From Yamagishiella unicocca (Eukaryota > Chlorophyta > Chlorophyceae > Chlamydomonadales > Volvocaceae): a stretch of 64,000 nucleotides of DNA. Under the pieces are notes generated by a model. The model was not told the origin of the DNA, made no database searches, and saw only the letters and a list, made by a program, of their open reading frames with translations. The stretch covers positions 1,426,001-1,490,000 of the forward strand of contig BDSL01000001.1 in NCBI GenBank assembly GCA_003116995.1. Direction: 5' to 3'. Shown here piece after piece: positions 12,251 to 35,049 of the stretch. The stretch's first letter is position 1. Each line of letters opens with the position of its first letter. The translations under genes and the position numbers were made by a program.

Positions 12251-13385
12251 TTACAGGGATTGGTGGCTGTCATGCCCCACAGCAGGCTTCGGCTGTCACG
12301 GACACTAGGTGTGACAGGGAAGTCAAAATTGAAGACATATATTAGTTCGGTTAGCCAACCAGGTAGCGCCTCACTTCCACCATGTTCCACACGGCCCTGA
12401 AGATTTGACTTCTCACGACCATGTTCAACCGGCACTGGTGCAGCTGTGTGTGGCTGCCCCCCTGCGCATGGTTCCAGCGCGAATGCTCCCTTGGGCATTC
12501 CTGTGGGCCTTGTGTCCTTCGGTGTGTTTTGCACTCTTGGGTCCCTCGCTCGAGGCAGCTTGAGGCTGCTTCCGGTAGGTTTGGACACCTTGCTCTTCAG
12601 CGCGCTTGCAAGCCCCGGCACGGTCGCGCAACATGTGCTACGTGCAGCGTTACCCACGGGCTGTACCCCTCCCATCCAGTTCCACTCTGCCGGTGGAAGG
12701 AGTGCGCAGGTTAGGCAAATCGTTGGCTTACACATCACCGTATTTTATATCGATCCGAGCGTACCCAGGTTACGGCTTCCTGAATACAGGTTCTTCAGCA
12801 ACCTCAGCAAAACAATGTTATTTTGTAACGGTTGAAGGTTGTTTCCGGAAAAGAGAACGTCATAGTGCGAGCGGGCGTCGTAGATAGGGTACGCGCTATT
12901 CCTGTCGCACATCACTACTTCTTTAGCACGAAAGAACCAATGAAACCGGGATCGCTGCATAGCGCATACCCTTTCTCGCTATCCTACATAGTTTCTGCAC
13001 CTTACTTGATAACGTACCAACTAGTTGCGACAGATATATGTCGAGCACTTTGCTGGGCGTAGCTAGAGGGCTATTGTCGAGTTGCCCATGCGGCGTAGGT
13101 TCGTACAGGTACAAATGTGCCAGGCGCCCTTGCAATACAGACTCCCAGATAATCCTTGCTGGTATATATAAGTAGAAACTAGAAGCGCTGGCGGGCTGGG
13201 TGCGCGAAAGCTAAGACACCTTCCGAAATGGCTGCAGCTGACAGAGTTAGAGGCCGACCGCGCGCACATTCGTGCGTACTAGTTTCGAGCGTGAAATATC
13301 TTCTCTAGGCTTGGTTCGTAGATGGACTTCGGGCTCAGCTGAAGGTCCTTCGTTGGAGATAGAACGGTCAGCGGCAGTCAGCACC

Positions 13386-26162
<12,777 letters not shown>

Positions 26163-28444
26163 AATTATGCTGGGAAAGCAATTGGTCGTACAGGCACGTC
26201 GCGTTCGCGACTGATAAGGAGTGTTTGCGCGAGCCGCAAGGGTCAGATTGGGCATTCGCATGCGAGAAAGGTTTGTGAGACTTCTATGACCGGCGGTCAA
26301 GCAACACAGAAATGACGTCAATAATCCAGGGTACTTCTTCTCCATGTGTCCTTGTGATGGTGGTTTGGAGGAGTCCATTTAGCTGCGGCCTCCGATGAGC
26401 TCCACAGGGCCTCCACTGGCCTCGTCAAGCACGCGGAGGGCTTCGCACGTGACGACTGGAAGCTGACACAGCCGATCCGGACTGCCGGCACCGGGATGCG
26501 GGGCTAGGCCGGAACTCCGGCATAGTTAGGTTTGGTGCATTCACCATTTCGCCACCAGGCGACAGCGGGCGCTCATTGAGTTGTTTGTGACACATCCGCA
26601 CGCTATGCATAAATCTGTTGGAACGCGTACCATGCGGGCAGCGCAGAGCCCCAAATAAGGCGATGGTGCGTGTGAAACCTCAACCCTTTTGTTACTGTCC
26701 TGTGTGTGACCCTTAGGTAGAGCGTTGTGCGCAAGGAATTAGTGCTGGCCCGACCACAAGAAGGACTGACAGGGTGTGCCATATGCCGTTTATTCATGGC
26801 GACTGAGCGAGCTGGAGAACCTGCACTGTATTTTGTGGTTTGTGTCGTTGTGACGGGAAAGGCAGAAGGGCAGGGTTTGCCCCGGCTGGTGCTTGGTGTA
26901 CAAGCATTCTGTCCCTGCCAAGATGGATGCAAAGGAAAGGCGTCAGTTTGGTGCTCGGCCGACATCGGCCGGACGCTGGAGTGTAAGCCTTCTTTTTTCT
27001 TGCGGCTGTCGTGATAGTGAATCTTGTCGCGGGAGTCCGCTGACTGTGTCGCGGAGCATTGGAAGCAGATTTGCATATCCACGGATGGTGTGTAGTACTA
27101 CTTGTTACATTGGGCTCCGGAACCAAGGTAGAACCACCGGGCACCACCGGGTTGTGTGTAACGCTGCAGTCTGCAATTGACGGCGAGTCTTCGCCTTTTT
27201 GTTCCCTTCCAGGCATCCATTCTGTTCCTATTGGGAGCATTCCTACATCTGGAATGGCTTTGCAGCGCGGAGTGCACCGCCCATCCATGCTGCAGCATGC
27301 TAGGTAGAACGGCCCGCGAACCTCCCATCACACCGCTGTGGCCCAGCCCGTACTTACCGCAGCAGACGTAAACGTGGATGCTGCTGTATGCTCAAGCAGA
27401 TCAGCGGTATGACGTAGATAGGTCGTATTGACGCGACGGTGAACTCCGGCGTGCTTCCTTTCCGTCCCTGCGCCAGCTGCAGTACCAGCCCGCAAGATGC
27501 TTCATGCTGCCTGTTGGTCGTTGCCCCTTTTTAAGCCTGCATCTGCGACGGTGTCGGTGCCCCGTGGCTCCTTCCGTCTCCCACGGATCGCCGCACACCT
27601 GCTGCGCTAACTAAGCGGTTGCTGTGCCTGCCAGGAGGGTAATCGCTGCTGCTGCAACTGCACGATGTGACTGCTGCACCACCGTCCTGCAGTACACCGC
27701 CGCCTTCGCGCATGGGCTCTCGCTACCACGCAAGTTCATCTACAGTCACGCTTCAGCAAATGCGGCATGGGTTGGCCGAGATCGCAAGGTTACATGACCT
27801 GCATTCTCGACAATGGTTGACTGCAGTAGGCGGGCACCCCTGCGCAACCTGGGACCGTCTCTGGCTCACACAGTCACACTCGCTAGCAAGTTAGAAGCGC
27901 CCGGTATGGCCCGTGTCTTACACGACGTGTTCCGGTCCGGTCTGGCCGGTCGCCGCTAAGTCACCGCTGAACCGCCGATGTTTCCGGCGTAGAGTTTTGA
28001 TCATTCGCAAGTAGAGACACGGCCCTCAATACATTCCTTTCAACCGTGTGGAGTGTACCTGTCGGGAGCTCGAGCAGCTACGCTGCAGTCAACCCCAGCC
28101 AATGCACACGGCCTTTTGCGCGGGGAACGACCTTCCACTTTACTCCAATACCTAATGTATATCCCATATTTGTTGGACGACTACGCGCGCAGCGGTGTTT
28201 CCCCTCGGCAAGCATGCACCGCTAATGATCTAGTTATCACATCTCAACGATACAACCGCCCGACGTGCTCACATGCGTGCCGCATCAGTGTTCAGACCTC
28301 CCCAAACCCTTCCCTCCCCGACCGCCACGCGCACGCACCCCTCCCTCCGCAGCTAAGAACCTGCCCACAGGCAGCAGCGGTCCCAGCCCACATCATACGC
28401 GGACCAAAGCCAGACGGAAGCAATCCACTGTCACCCCGTAGCCG
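26163..28444. other. Kinesin 3' UTR and unassigned intergenic DNA
   Basis: About 2.3 kb with no supported gene on either strand. The first TGTAA after the kinesin stop is at 26982-26986, suggesting an 820-nt 3' UTR. The right part should include the 3' UTR of the minus-strand methyltransferase gene; a minus-strand TGTAA lies at 27918-27922. Short reading frames here show no family signature or splice-consistent partners. Confidence 0.5.
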
Positions 28445-28513
28445 AGGTATGAGCACTGACACACAAGAGGTATGAGCACTGACACACAAGAGGTATGAGC
28501 ACTGACACACAAG
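28445..28513. repeat. Three perfect 23-bp tandem copies downstream of the methyltransferase stop
   Basis: The unit aggtatgagcactgacacac plus aag is repeated at 28445-28467, 28468-28490 and 28491-28513 without a mismatch. The array begins 36 nt beyond the minus-strand stop codon (28549), so it probably lies in the 3' UTR of the methyltransferase transcript. Confidence 0.92.
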
Positions 28514-28548
28514 ACAAAACAGCGAGGAGGCAGAGATGCGCTCCAGCG

Positions 28549-31500
28549 CTACGTCTGCAGACTCCGCCGTAGCCGTGCCGCGAACGCGCCATCCGTGTTA
28601 TGCACGTGCGGAAGCGTGGACACGAACCCCTCCTCCGTCACCACCGCAGCCGGTACCATGCCCCTCGGGCCACGGCCCTGGCCCTCCGGGCCATTGGCGC
28701 CTGAGGCCTCCCCAGTCCTCACTGTCGGCGCCTCCACCTCAAACTCTGGGTGGCGGGACAGGAAAGCCCGCACGCGTTGCTGGTCCTCCTCCTCCTCAAC
28801 GCTGCCTGTGAGGCGGCGTACGTGTACGTGACGAGCATCAGTGATCATCGCCAGGACAGCCGTGGAACCGATATGACGGGAGGAAGGAAGGGGAGAGGGT
28901 CGGAGGCGGATAGCTGGTGGGCGGAGAACGGTGCACGACAGGGGCACTGCGATGCCCAACCGAGCCGCAGATAGGTGCTGTTGGCGCGGCGGGAGTAAGA
29001 CGGAGCTGAGCCAGCACGATTTGCGGCGGCGGAGTTAGTATGGGGCGGTCGGGGCTAGCGGCAGCACCGATCTGGGGTGATGTGGGTGGGGTGAGGGGGG
29101 GTGAGGGGGTCACACGAGGTGCCATGGCTCTTGGGCGCCGACAGCAGGTCAGCTGGCAGCAAGCATGGGTCGGGAAGTCCGCAGACCCCGACCCTGACCC
29201 CTTGCCGCGACACGCGCGCGCGCCGCGCGCGCGCCGTGACCCCCGGGGCAACCTCCACTCAAATCATCATCGCGTCCCCCACGACCCAGGTGCGGTCTAC
29301 GGAGGCATACAACGAAAGGCCGAGTGCGCAACCTCTCCTAGCCCCACCCGCCGCGTTCGTCTCTGCCGACTTACCAGAGGCCAGTGTCCCCACCCCGTTT
29401 TTCCTACTCAGTGCCGACCTATAGGTTTCCTCTCACGCTGCGACACCGTCGCGAACCTCCCATCACACCGCTGTGGCACTGCAAAACACACGGGCTGGCG
29501 TCTCGTGCCCAGGCCCCCGCGCTCCCCTCCGCTCCCTTACATGTACTGTAGACCAGGATGCCCCCCGGCACTACCAGCCGCGCCGCCGCCTCCAGCATAT
29601 CCTCTTGCAACACCAGCAGCTGCTCCAGCTGCTCCGGGGTTCGCCGCCACCGCAAGTCCGCGCGCTTAGACAGCACGCCGGTGCCTGGAGTGGGAGTTGG
29701 GGTTGGGGTTGGGGTGGGGATTGGGTTAGGGAGGTGACAAGAGCTACGGGCTCCAGGCCAAGACACTGAAGACAGAAGGCCCAGTGTTGAAAGCAGCAGG
29801 CCAAGACACTGAAGACAGAGGGCCCAGTGTTGATGGCAGCGGGTGCCGGGAAACGTCATCATGCCTCGGTCGCACCAGTGCGTGAGCCGGGATGGGTAAA
29901 CAGCAGTGTGTATGGTGGGGGCAACGGCCGTGGAGGAGAAGGGCATGTGCGGCCCAGGGGACCTCAGACACGAAGGGCTCAGCCCACACGCAATGACCAC
30001 GACCACCAATCTCCTACCACCAAGAGTATACAACGTCGCTTTCATCAGCGCTACTGATCCACCTGCTGCCGCCGCCACCGCCGGACACCCCACTGACCGG
30101 TGCACGGCGCATCCAGCAGCACTTTGTCGTACAGCATGGTCTCCGGTTGCCGTATCAGCGGGCGGCCCATGCCTCTGCGCTCCTGCTCCCTCTGCAGCCC
30201 GCTCGGACGCATCTCCTCCTGCCACGCCTCCCGCCCCGCCACTCGCTCCGCCCACTGCCGCAAGTCAGCCGAGTGGGTCGCCACCATGTCGCTCACGCCC
30301 GCCACCTCGGCGGCGCGACGTAACGCCTGCAGCCGCGGCGCCGACACGTCCAGTGCCGTGATGCTGCCGTGGCCCCGCATCCGCGCCGCCGCGAAGAGCG
30401 TCTTGCCTGGAGGCGCGCGTTTTGAGGCGAAGCCTCGTGTGCGTCAGTCAAGTATAGAAACGCACTTTGCTGCTAATTTCGCCAACGCGCGGATGCACGG
30501 ACATGCGGGACCAACATGCCATTCATCAAGGTCAGGTATGGAGGCATGGCGGACTGGACCGCAGGGGAGCAGCAGCCGCTAGCATCAATACAAAGCTACC
30601 CTCGCTGTGCAATCGCAGTCCTGGGTACGGCGAGACTACGTCTTTGAAACATAGCACACGCAGACAACAGGGACGCAGGCAACGTGCCCTTCACGTGTAA
30701 TCCGCGCAGCAACATCCCCGTTCGAGCCGGGAGTAGAGAGGAAGCCCCAGCTGGGAGGGTGCAAAGAGTTGGTGTACACGGGCTGGCAGTCTCTGCCCCC
30801 GCCCGCCCCCGACCCCGCCCAACCTCCTGGCGCCGCGCAGCAGTCCAGCAGCCTGTCGCCCGGCAGCGGGTCCAGCAGCGCCACCACCAGCCCCGCTGAC
30901 TCATCCTGTACGAACAGCGACCCATTCGCCACAAAGCCCTGCGGGTCCGGGTAAACAGAGGCCCATCAGTCAGCTGCGTACAAACACACATACACACAGG
31001 CACACAGGCACACGTGTGCTGGTGCGGAAGGACCTCTCGAGACGGGGCAGATAGTAAGAAAGGTAGAGGGCATCTTCATTGCTGAAACCGGTGCTCGTGC
31101 TGCCACGGCCGTACGACGCCGCGGTGCCCTGCCGTACCTGCGCCAGCAGCCGCTGCAGCCCTGATTTGATGCGGATGAACTCGTCGGGCAGGTACGGCGA
31201 GGGCTCCGCCTCCACGCCCGCCTCCAGCAGCTGCGCCAGCAGCGTCCCCGCGCTGGCTCCCGCCTTCAGCGTGTTGACCCGCACCGTGTACACCGGCGGC
31301 GTGTTGTTGTGTTTCAACAGCGCAACTGTGTCCTCCTGGCCGAAGCGCTGCAGCCACCTCGAGACTAGCCAGTTGGGGTGGGAGTGCTGGATGGCCAGGC
31401 GGCGGAGCGTCTCGCGAGCGTTGCTGGCCTTGCCGCTGGTGCTCGGCTCGTTCTGCGCAGGCGGGGCCAAAAGCGGAGGACCTCAGGACAGCAGCCCCGA

Positions 31501-34500
31501 CCGCCACCCACCGCCCGCACTGCCTTCACTGCCGGTCACTGCCCTCGATCGCCGGTCACTGCCCGAATGGCCCGCAGCGCAGCCGCCTGCGGCCTCGATA
31601 CCCCACGTCTGCGCTTCAGCTCCCTACGCAGCAACGAAGGTCCTCCCCCCTGGACGCCGCGTCCTCCCATGCCGCGACCTGCCGCCCCCCGCCGTCCCTA
31701 CCTCCGGTGTAGGCAGGGTGTCTGCCTCCATGTGTCGCGCGGCGGAGCGCAGCACCCCGTTCACGAAGGCGCCGGCATCGGGCCGCACCAGCGACTTGAC
31801 GAGCTGCACGTGCTCGTTGAGCGCGTGTGGGGCCAGGTGGCGCTCTGTGAGCTCAAAGAGGCCCAGCCGCAGAACCTGGCAGCGGAGGCCGGGCGGAGGT
31901 GCAGGCGGGGTACACTTGCGAGTTAGCACCCAAAGCAGCCTTAGTAACATCCGTCCGTCGATAGAATACAAAGGAGGACCGCACGCACACAGGCCACGAT
32001 GACGAGCGCGGAGCTACCCGCCAGTTGGCGGAAACCACATCAGCCACGTCAGCAACGTCGGCGCGATAGCTCGCAGACTCACCAGTCGCACTCCCGGTTC
32101 GAAGTCCGATGGCGCCTGGTTCGTGAGTTTGGAAGTGGTGTAATCTAGCCGTCGCTGCAGTCGGGTCACTCCCGCCACCAGCTCCTTAATCAGCCGCTGG
32201 TCCCTGGGTAGGTGGGCGACGTGGACCGGAAACACGGAGCACTCGTGGTACGGGAACACGGAGCACTCGTGGTACGGGAACACGGAGCACTCGTGGTACG
32301 CTTCCCCACGTTCATCCGCCCATGAGACGTTCCGGCCGCCTCTAAAAAAAGGCTTCTCGACCCAGGGGTTGATGCGCACCCTCCACCCCAGAAAAACAAA
32401 ACAAAGCGGCGGATGATCGGAATTGCCCCTTTGTGGATGCGCGCGGCAGTGCACCCACCCCACTCACACAGATGGCGTTCGACTGGCCGAATGGCAGAAA
32501 CCTGGACGCCCAGCACACTGGCGCCAGCCTGAGCCTGCACCTGTCGTCGCCGCCCCGCCCGGGCCCGCACCAAACCACCCACCTGGGGTCCATGGGGGCG
32601 TCATTTGGCGAGCTGTGGCGGCCGCCCCTCTTCCGCCCGGGCTGCTCCTCGCCCTCGTCATCTTCGTCGTCCCGGTCATTGCTGTCGGGGACCCGGGCTT
32701 CCGGCCCCACGCTCGGGGAGCCGTTCACAAGGCCCACGTAGGCGCCGCCCTCCTCGATGCGGAGGAGCTGCGGCGGAGGCAGCGGGGGCAGCGGGAGGGC
32801 AGCGGGAGGGGGCGGCGGAGGCAGCGGGGGCAGCGGGAGGGCAGCGGGAGGGGGCGGCGGAGGCAGCGGGGGCAGCGGGAGGGCAGCGGGAGGGGGCGGC
32901 GGAGGCAGCGGGGGCAGCGGGAGGGCAGCGGGAGGGGGCGGCGGAGGCAGCGGGGGCAGCGGGAGGGCAGCGGGAGGGGGCGGTGGAAGCAGCGGGGGCA
33001 GCGGGAGGGCAGCGGGAGGGGGCGGCGGAGGCAGAGGGGGCAGCGGGAGGGCAGCGGGAGGGCAGCGGAGGCAGCGGGGGCAGCGGGAGGGGGCGGCGGA
33101 GGCAGCGGGGGCAGCGGGAGGGCAGCGGGAGGGCAGCGGGGGCAGCGGGAGGGGGCGGCGGAGGCAGCGGGGGCAGCGGGAGGGCAGCGGGGGCAGCGGG
33201 GGCAGCGGGAGGGCAGCGGGGGCAGCGGGGGCAGCGGGAGGGCAGCGGGGGCAGCGGGGGCAGCGGGAGGGCAGCTCGGAGCTCCGCGGCTGACCGGGGG
33301 CAGACAACCAAGCCCGCATGCCCGCCCATGCATGGTGTGTGCACTGGATTGCGGGTGGCCCACACTTGCAGCTGCTGTTGGGAGTGCGAAGGCGGGCGGC
33401 GGTGGTGGCGGTAATGATGGTGGTGCGGCCGCTGGCGCTGCTGGTGCTGGTGCACCGTGCGCGGGGAGCGGACGTGAGTCCGGTGCTGCGGCGAGGCCTT
33501 CGCGCTCAGAGCGAGCGGGCACGTAGTCGCCAGCCCAACGACATGGTTCGGCGGACAACCCTTGGGCGGACAACCCTGGCCTGCCCACGTGCGGCACGTC
33601 CGATGGAGCAGCTCGCCCGTTGATGTTTGGGTCTAGGGGCGGCGCTGCTTGGCGCCCACTACGACAGCTTGAGAAGCCACTCGCCCAACGACCCAAGCCA
33701 GTCAACGACCAACCGCCGCAAAGGAACGCACCTGACGGAGCGCGTGGTAGCGGGGTGAGCGCAGCATGTAGGGTTCGGGCTGCCACACGGCGCCTGGCTG
33801 GCTGCAGGTGTCGAGGGACGGGGGGAAGAGGTTGGGGTTGGGGTAATTACGGCACCAGGTACTTACGGCACCACGCCGGTCTTGGCCCGTGGCTCAGGGT
33901 TTGGTATGCGGATAAGGGAGCTCGGCCAGATAGGGCAGGGCGGAGTGAGAACCCCTCCATGTGCACGATTGGCTGCTCATCCGCCCGGGCAATGATGTTC
34001 AAAGCGGAGCCGATCGAATGGGCGTGGGGGTTTCGAGGAAGACCCGAATGTGCGTGGGGGTGGGAGTTGTGTCCTTAAGCATGCACGACGGGAGTGCAGT
34101 CTGGCGACGCGGGAAGGGGCAGGTGCTCTGCGCGCGGAGGCCCCCTAGATGTTGAGGACGACGTACGGCAATGGGACGTAAGGAAGTCCAGCGGCTCGAA
34201 AGGTTTAAGGCGAGGTGAAGCAAAGGAATCCAGCGGCTCACGCGTGGATTGCTGCTGCTGCCGTGCTGAACCACAACATGAGAGAAGTGCGCCAGGAGGC
34301 ACCAGCAAGAGGCCGCTGGCGGAGCTGGCAAAGCCCGTCCTCTTGATGCACCCGCGCTCGGGCCAAATCGAACTCACCTGCCGTCTTTGTTAACGACAAA
34401 CCGCTCTCTGCGGTCCCTGTCCCTGTCCCCATGGGTCGAGTCACGGCGGCCGTCGTGCTCGGCTCGGCCGCGGTCACGGCCCCAGTCGCCGTCACGGTCG

Positions 34501-34808
34501 CCACCACGCCGGTCGCGTCGTTGCCCCCCTCGCCAATCTTCTCCACCACTCCTGCCACGGCTATTGCGGTCTCCCTGCCCATCGTAATTGCCGTCGCGGC
34601 GAGCTGGTCGCTGGAAATCCTCGGATTCGGGAGCGGGTGCCCTCCGAGAAGTGCGCGGCATCAAAACTCGCTGACCAGAGTCATCATTGCTGCTGGGGGC
34701 AGGGGTTAAGGCTGCACGTATGGCTATCGACCTGTGCCGCTTGGCATGCGCCGCCGGCACCAACGGCCCACTTGGTGGAGGCAAGCGCATGGTATGAAAA
34801 TTGGCCAT
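28549..34808 (-). CDS. RsmB/Sun (NOL1/NOP2/Sun) family rRNA cytosine-C5 methyltransferase with NusB domain, probably plastid
   Basis: SAM-dependent m5C methyltransferase of the kind that modifies small-subunit rRNA; closest in layout to the plant NusB-domain NOP2/Sun protein. Minus-strand exons: 34808-34378 (transit-like start ending near IAIRAALT, then an Arg/Asp/Gly-rich linker), 32767-32583 (LLRIEEGGAYVGLVNGSP, NusB start), 32203-32083, 31875-31702, 31452-31138, 30938-30824 (VQDESAGLVV, CCAAPG), 30406-30098, 29684-29541 (VLSKRADLRWRR), 28805-28549. SAM motif I CAAPGGKT spans the 30824/30406 join. The PC cysteine lies in LLDAPCTG and the catalytic TC in VYSTC, completed across the 29541/28805 join. 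Exon 1 leaves in phase 2 but the NusB exon enters in phase 0, so at least one exon of 3n+1 nt between 32768 and 34377 is unresolved. Confidence 0.85.
29211..29238. repeat. Alternating CG palindromic tract
   Basis: A run of CG dinucleotides interrupted once by CC forms an almost self-complementary, Z-DNA-prone tract. It lies in the last intron of the methyltransferase gene (29540-28806). Confidence 0.75.
29691..29736 (+). repeat. G-rich GGGGTT tract (CCCCAA on the transcribed-sense strand)
   Basis: Four or more runs of three to four G separated by TT or similar spacers (ttggggttggggttgggg). On the plus strand it could form a G-quadruplex. In the minus-strand gene it lies immediately upstream of the exon ending at 29684, so it supplies the pyrimidine/C-rich acceptor tract. 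Confidence 0.75.
29754..29839. repeat. Direct tandem duplication, two 43-bp copies
   Basis: Copy 1 (29754-29796) and copy 2 (29797-29839) are abutting and differ at only about three positions (for example gaagg versus gaggg). Both lie in an intron of the methyltransferase gene. The near identity implies a recent duplication. Confidence 0.9.
32231..32300. repeat. 24-bp tandem repeat, 2.9 copies
   Basis: The unit aacacggagcactcgtggta plus cggg occurs at 32231-32254 and 32255-32278, with a truncated third copy at 32279-32300. It lies in the intron just upstream (in transcript sense) of the methyltransferase exon that starts at 32203. Confidence 0.9.
32769..33290. repeat. 42-bp GC-rich minisatellite directly upstream of a splice acceptor
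   Basis: A tandem array whose 42-bp unit (plus strand: cagcgggggcagcgggaggg, then a related 22 nt) is repeated about six times with high identity, followed by shorter rearranged versions. Because 42 is a multiple of three, all frames stay open (PPPPPPAALPLPPL in one minus frame). The inferred minus-strand acceptor is at 32768, so the array is read as an intron. A translated proline-rich segment cannot be excluded because the exon preceding the acceptor is unresolved. Confidence 0.85.
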
Positions 34809-35049
34809 TGTGTTAACATAAAGTACGTATTTCGACAAATTACTACGTTTTGCAAATTGTCGTTGGTGGGATATTTTTGGATGAATGAATTCCGTATGTT
34901 TTTGCTGAAGGAGGCAATTCCCATCACTTCTTCACTTGTTCTTTACATACAACCAGTTCGTGAAAGGACGACGCAAGACTTAGCACGTTTATCTCCTTGA
35001 ACAAGTGGGCGATCGGACATCGGGAGCTTGCCTTGGGTGCTCTCCTTAG
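34809..35049. promoter_or_regulatory. Compact divergent promoter between the methyltransferase (minus) and MCTS1 (plus)
   Basis: Only 241 bp separate the two start codons, and the segment is clearly AT-rich against its flanks (around 34810-34950). It must contain both 5' UTRs and promoter elements. No specific box was identified. Confidence 0.55.

Larger units (their letters stand above)
10601..13385. other. Gene-poor interval between mL53 and the kinesin gene
   Basis: About 2.8 kb with lower GC than the flanking genes and no reading frame with a recognisable product, apart from the orphan fragment at 11914-12250 and a perfect short hairpin at 11047-11075. The right end must hold the 5' UTR and promoter of the kinesin gene. 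No tRNA or snRNA fold was recognised by eye. Confidence 0.5.

Noticed and set aside
11842..12345. Plus-strand 167-aa ORF with hydrophobic stretches
   Set aside because: It is the antisense shadow of the minus-strand orphan fragment; codon bias favours the minus strand.
26603..27400. Several 80-165 aa ORFs downstream of the kinesin
   Set aside because: Overlapping frames on both strands, no family motif and no splice partners; the region fits a long 3' UTR with TGTAA at 26982.
29691..29736. Interstitial telomere repeat
   Set aside because: The motif is GGGGTT with irregular spacing, not the TTTTAGGG expected for Chlamydomonas-type telomeres, and too short.
32342..33786. Proline-rich or glycine-rich proteins of 170-370 aa over the 42-bp array
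   Set aside because: Frames stay open only because the unit is a multiple of three; no start context or family signature. The minus acceptor at 32768 explains the downstream NusB exon better.
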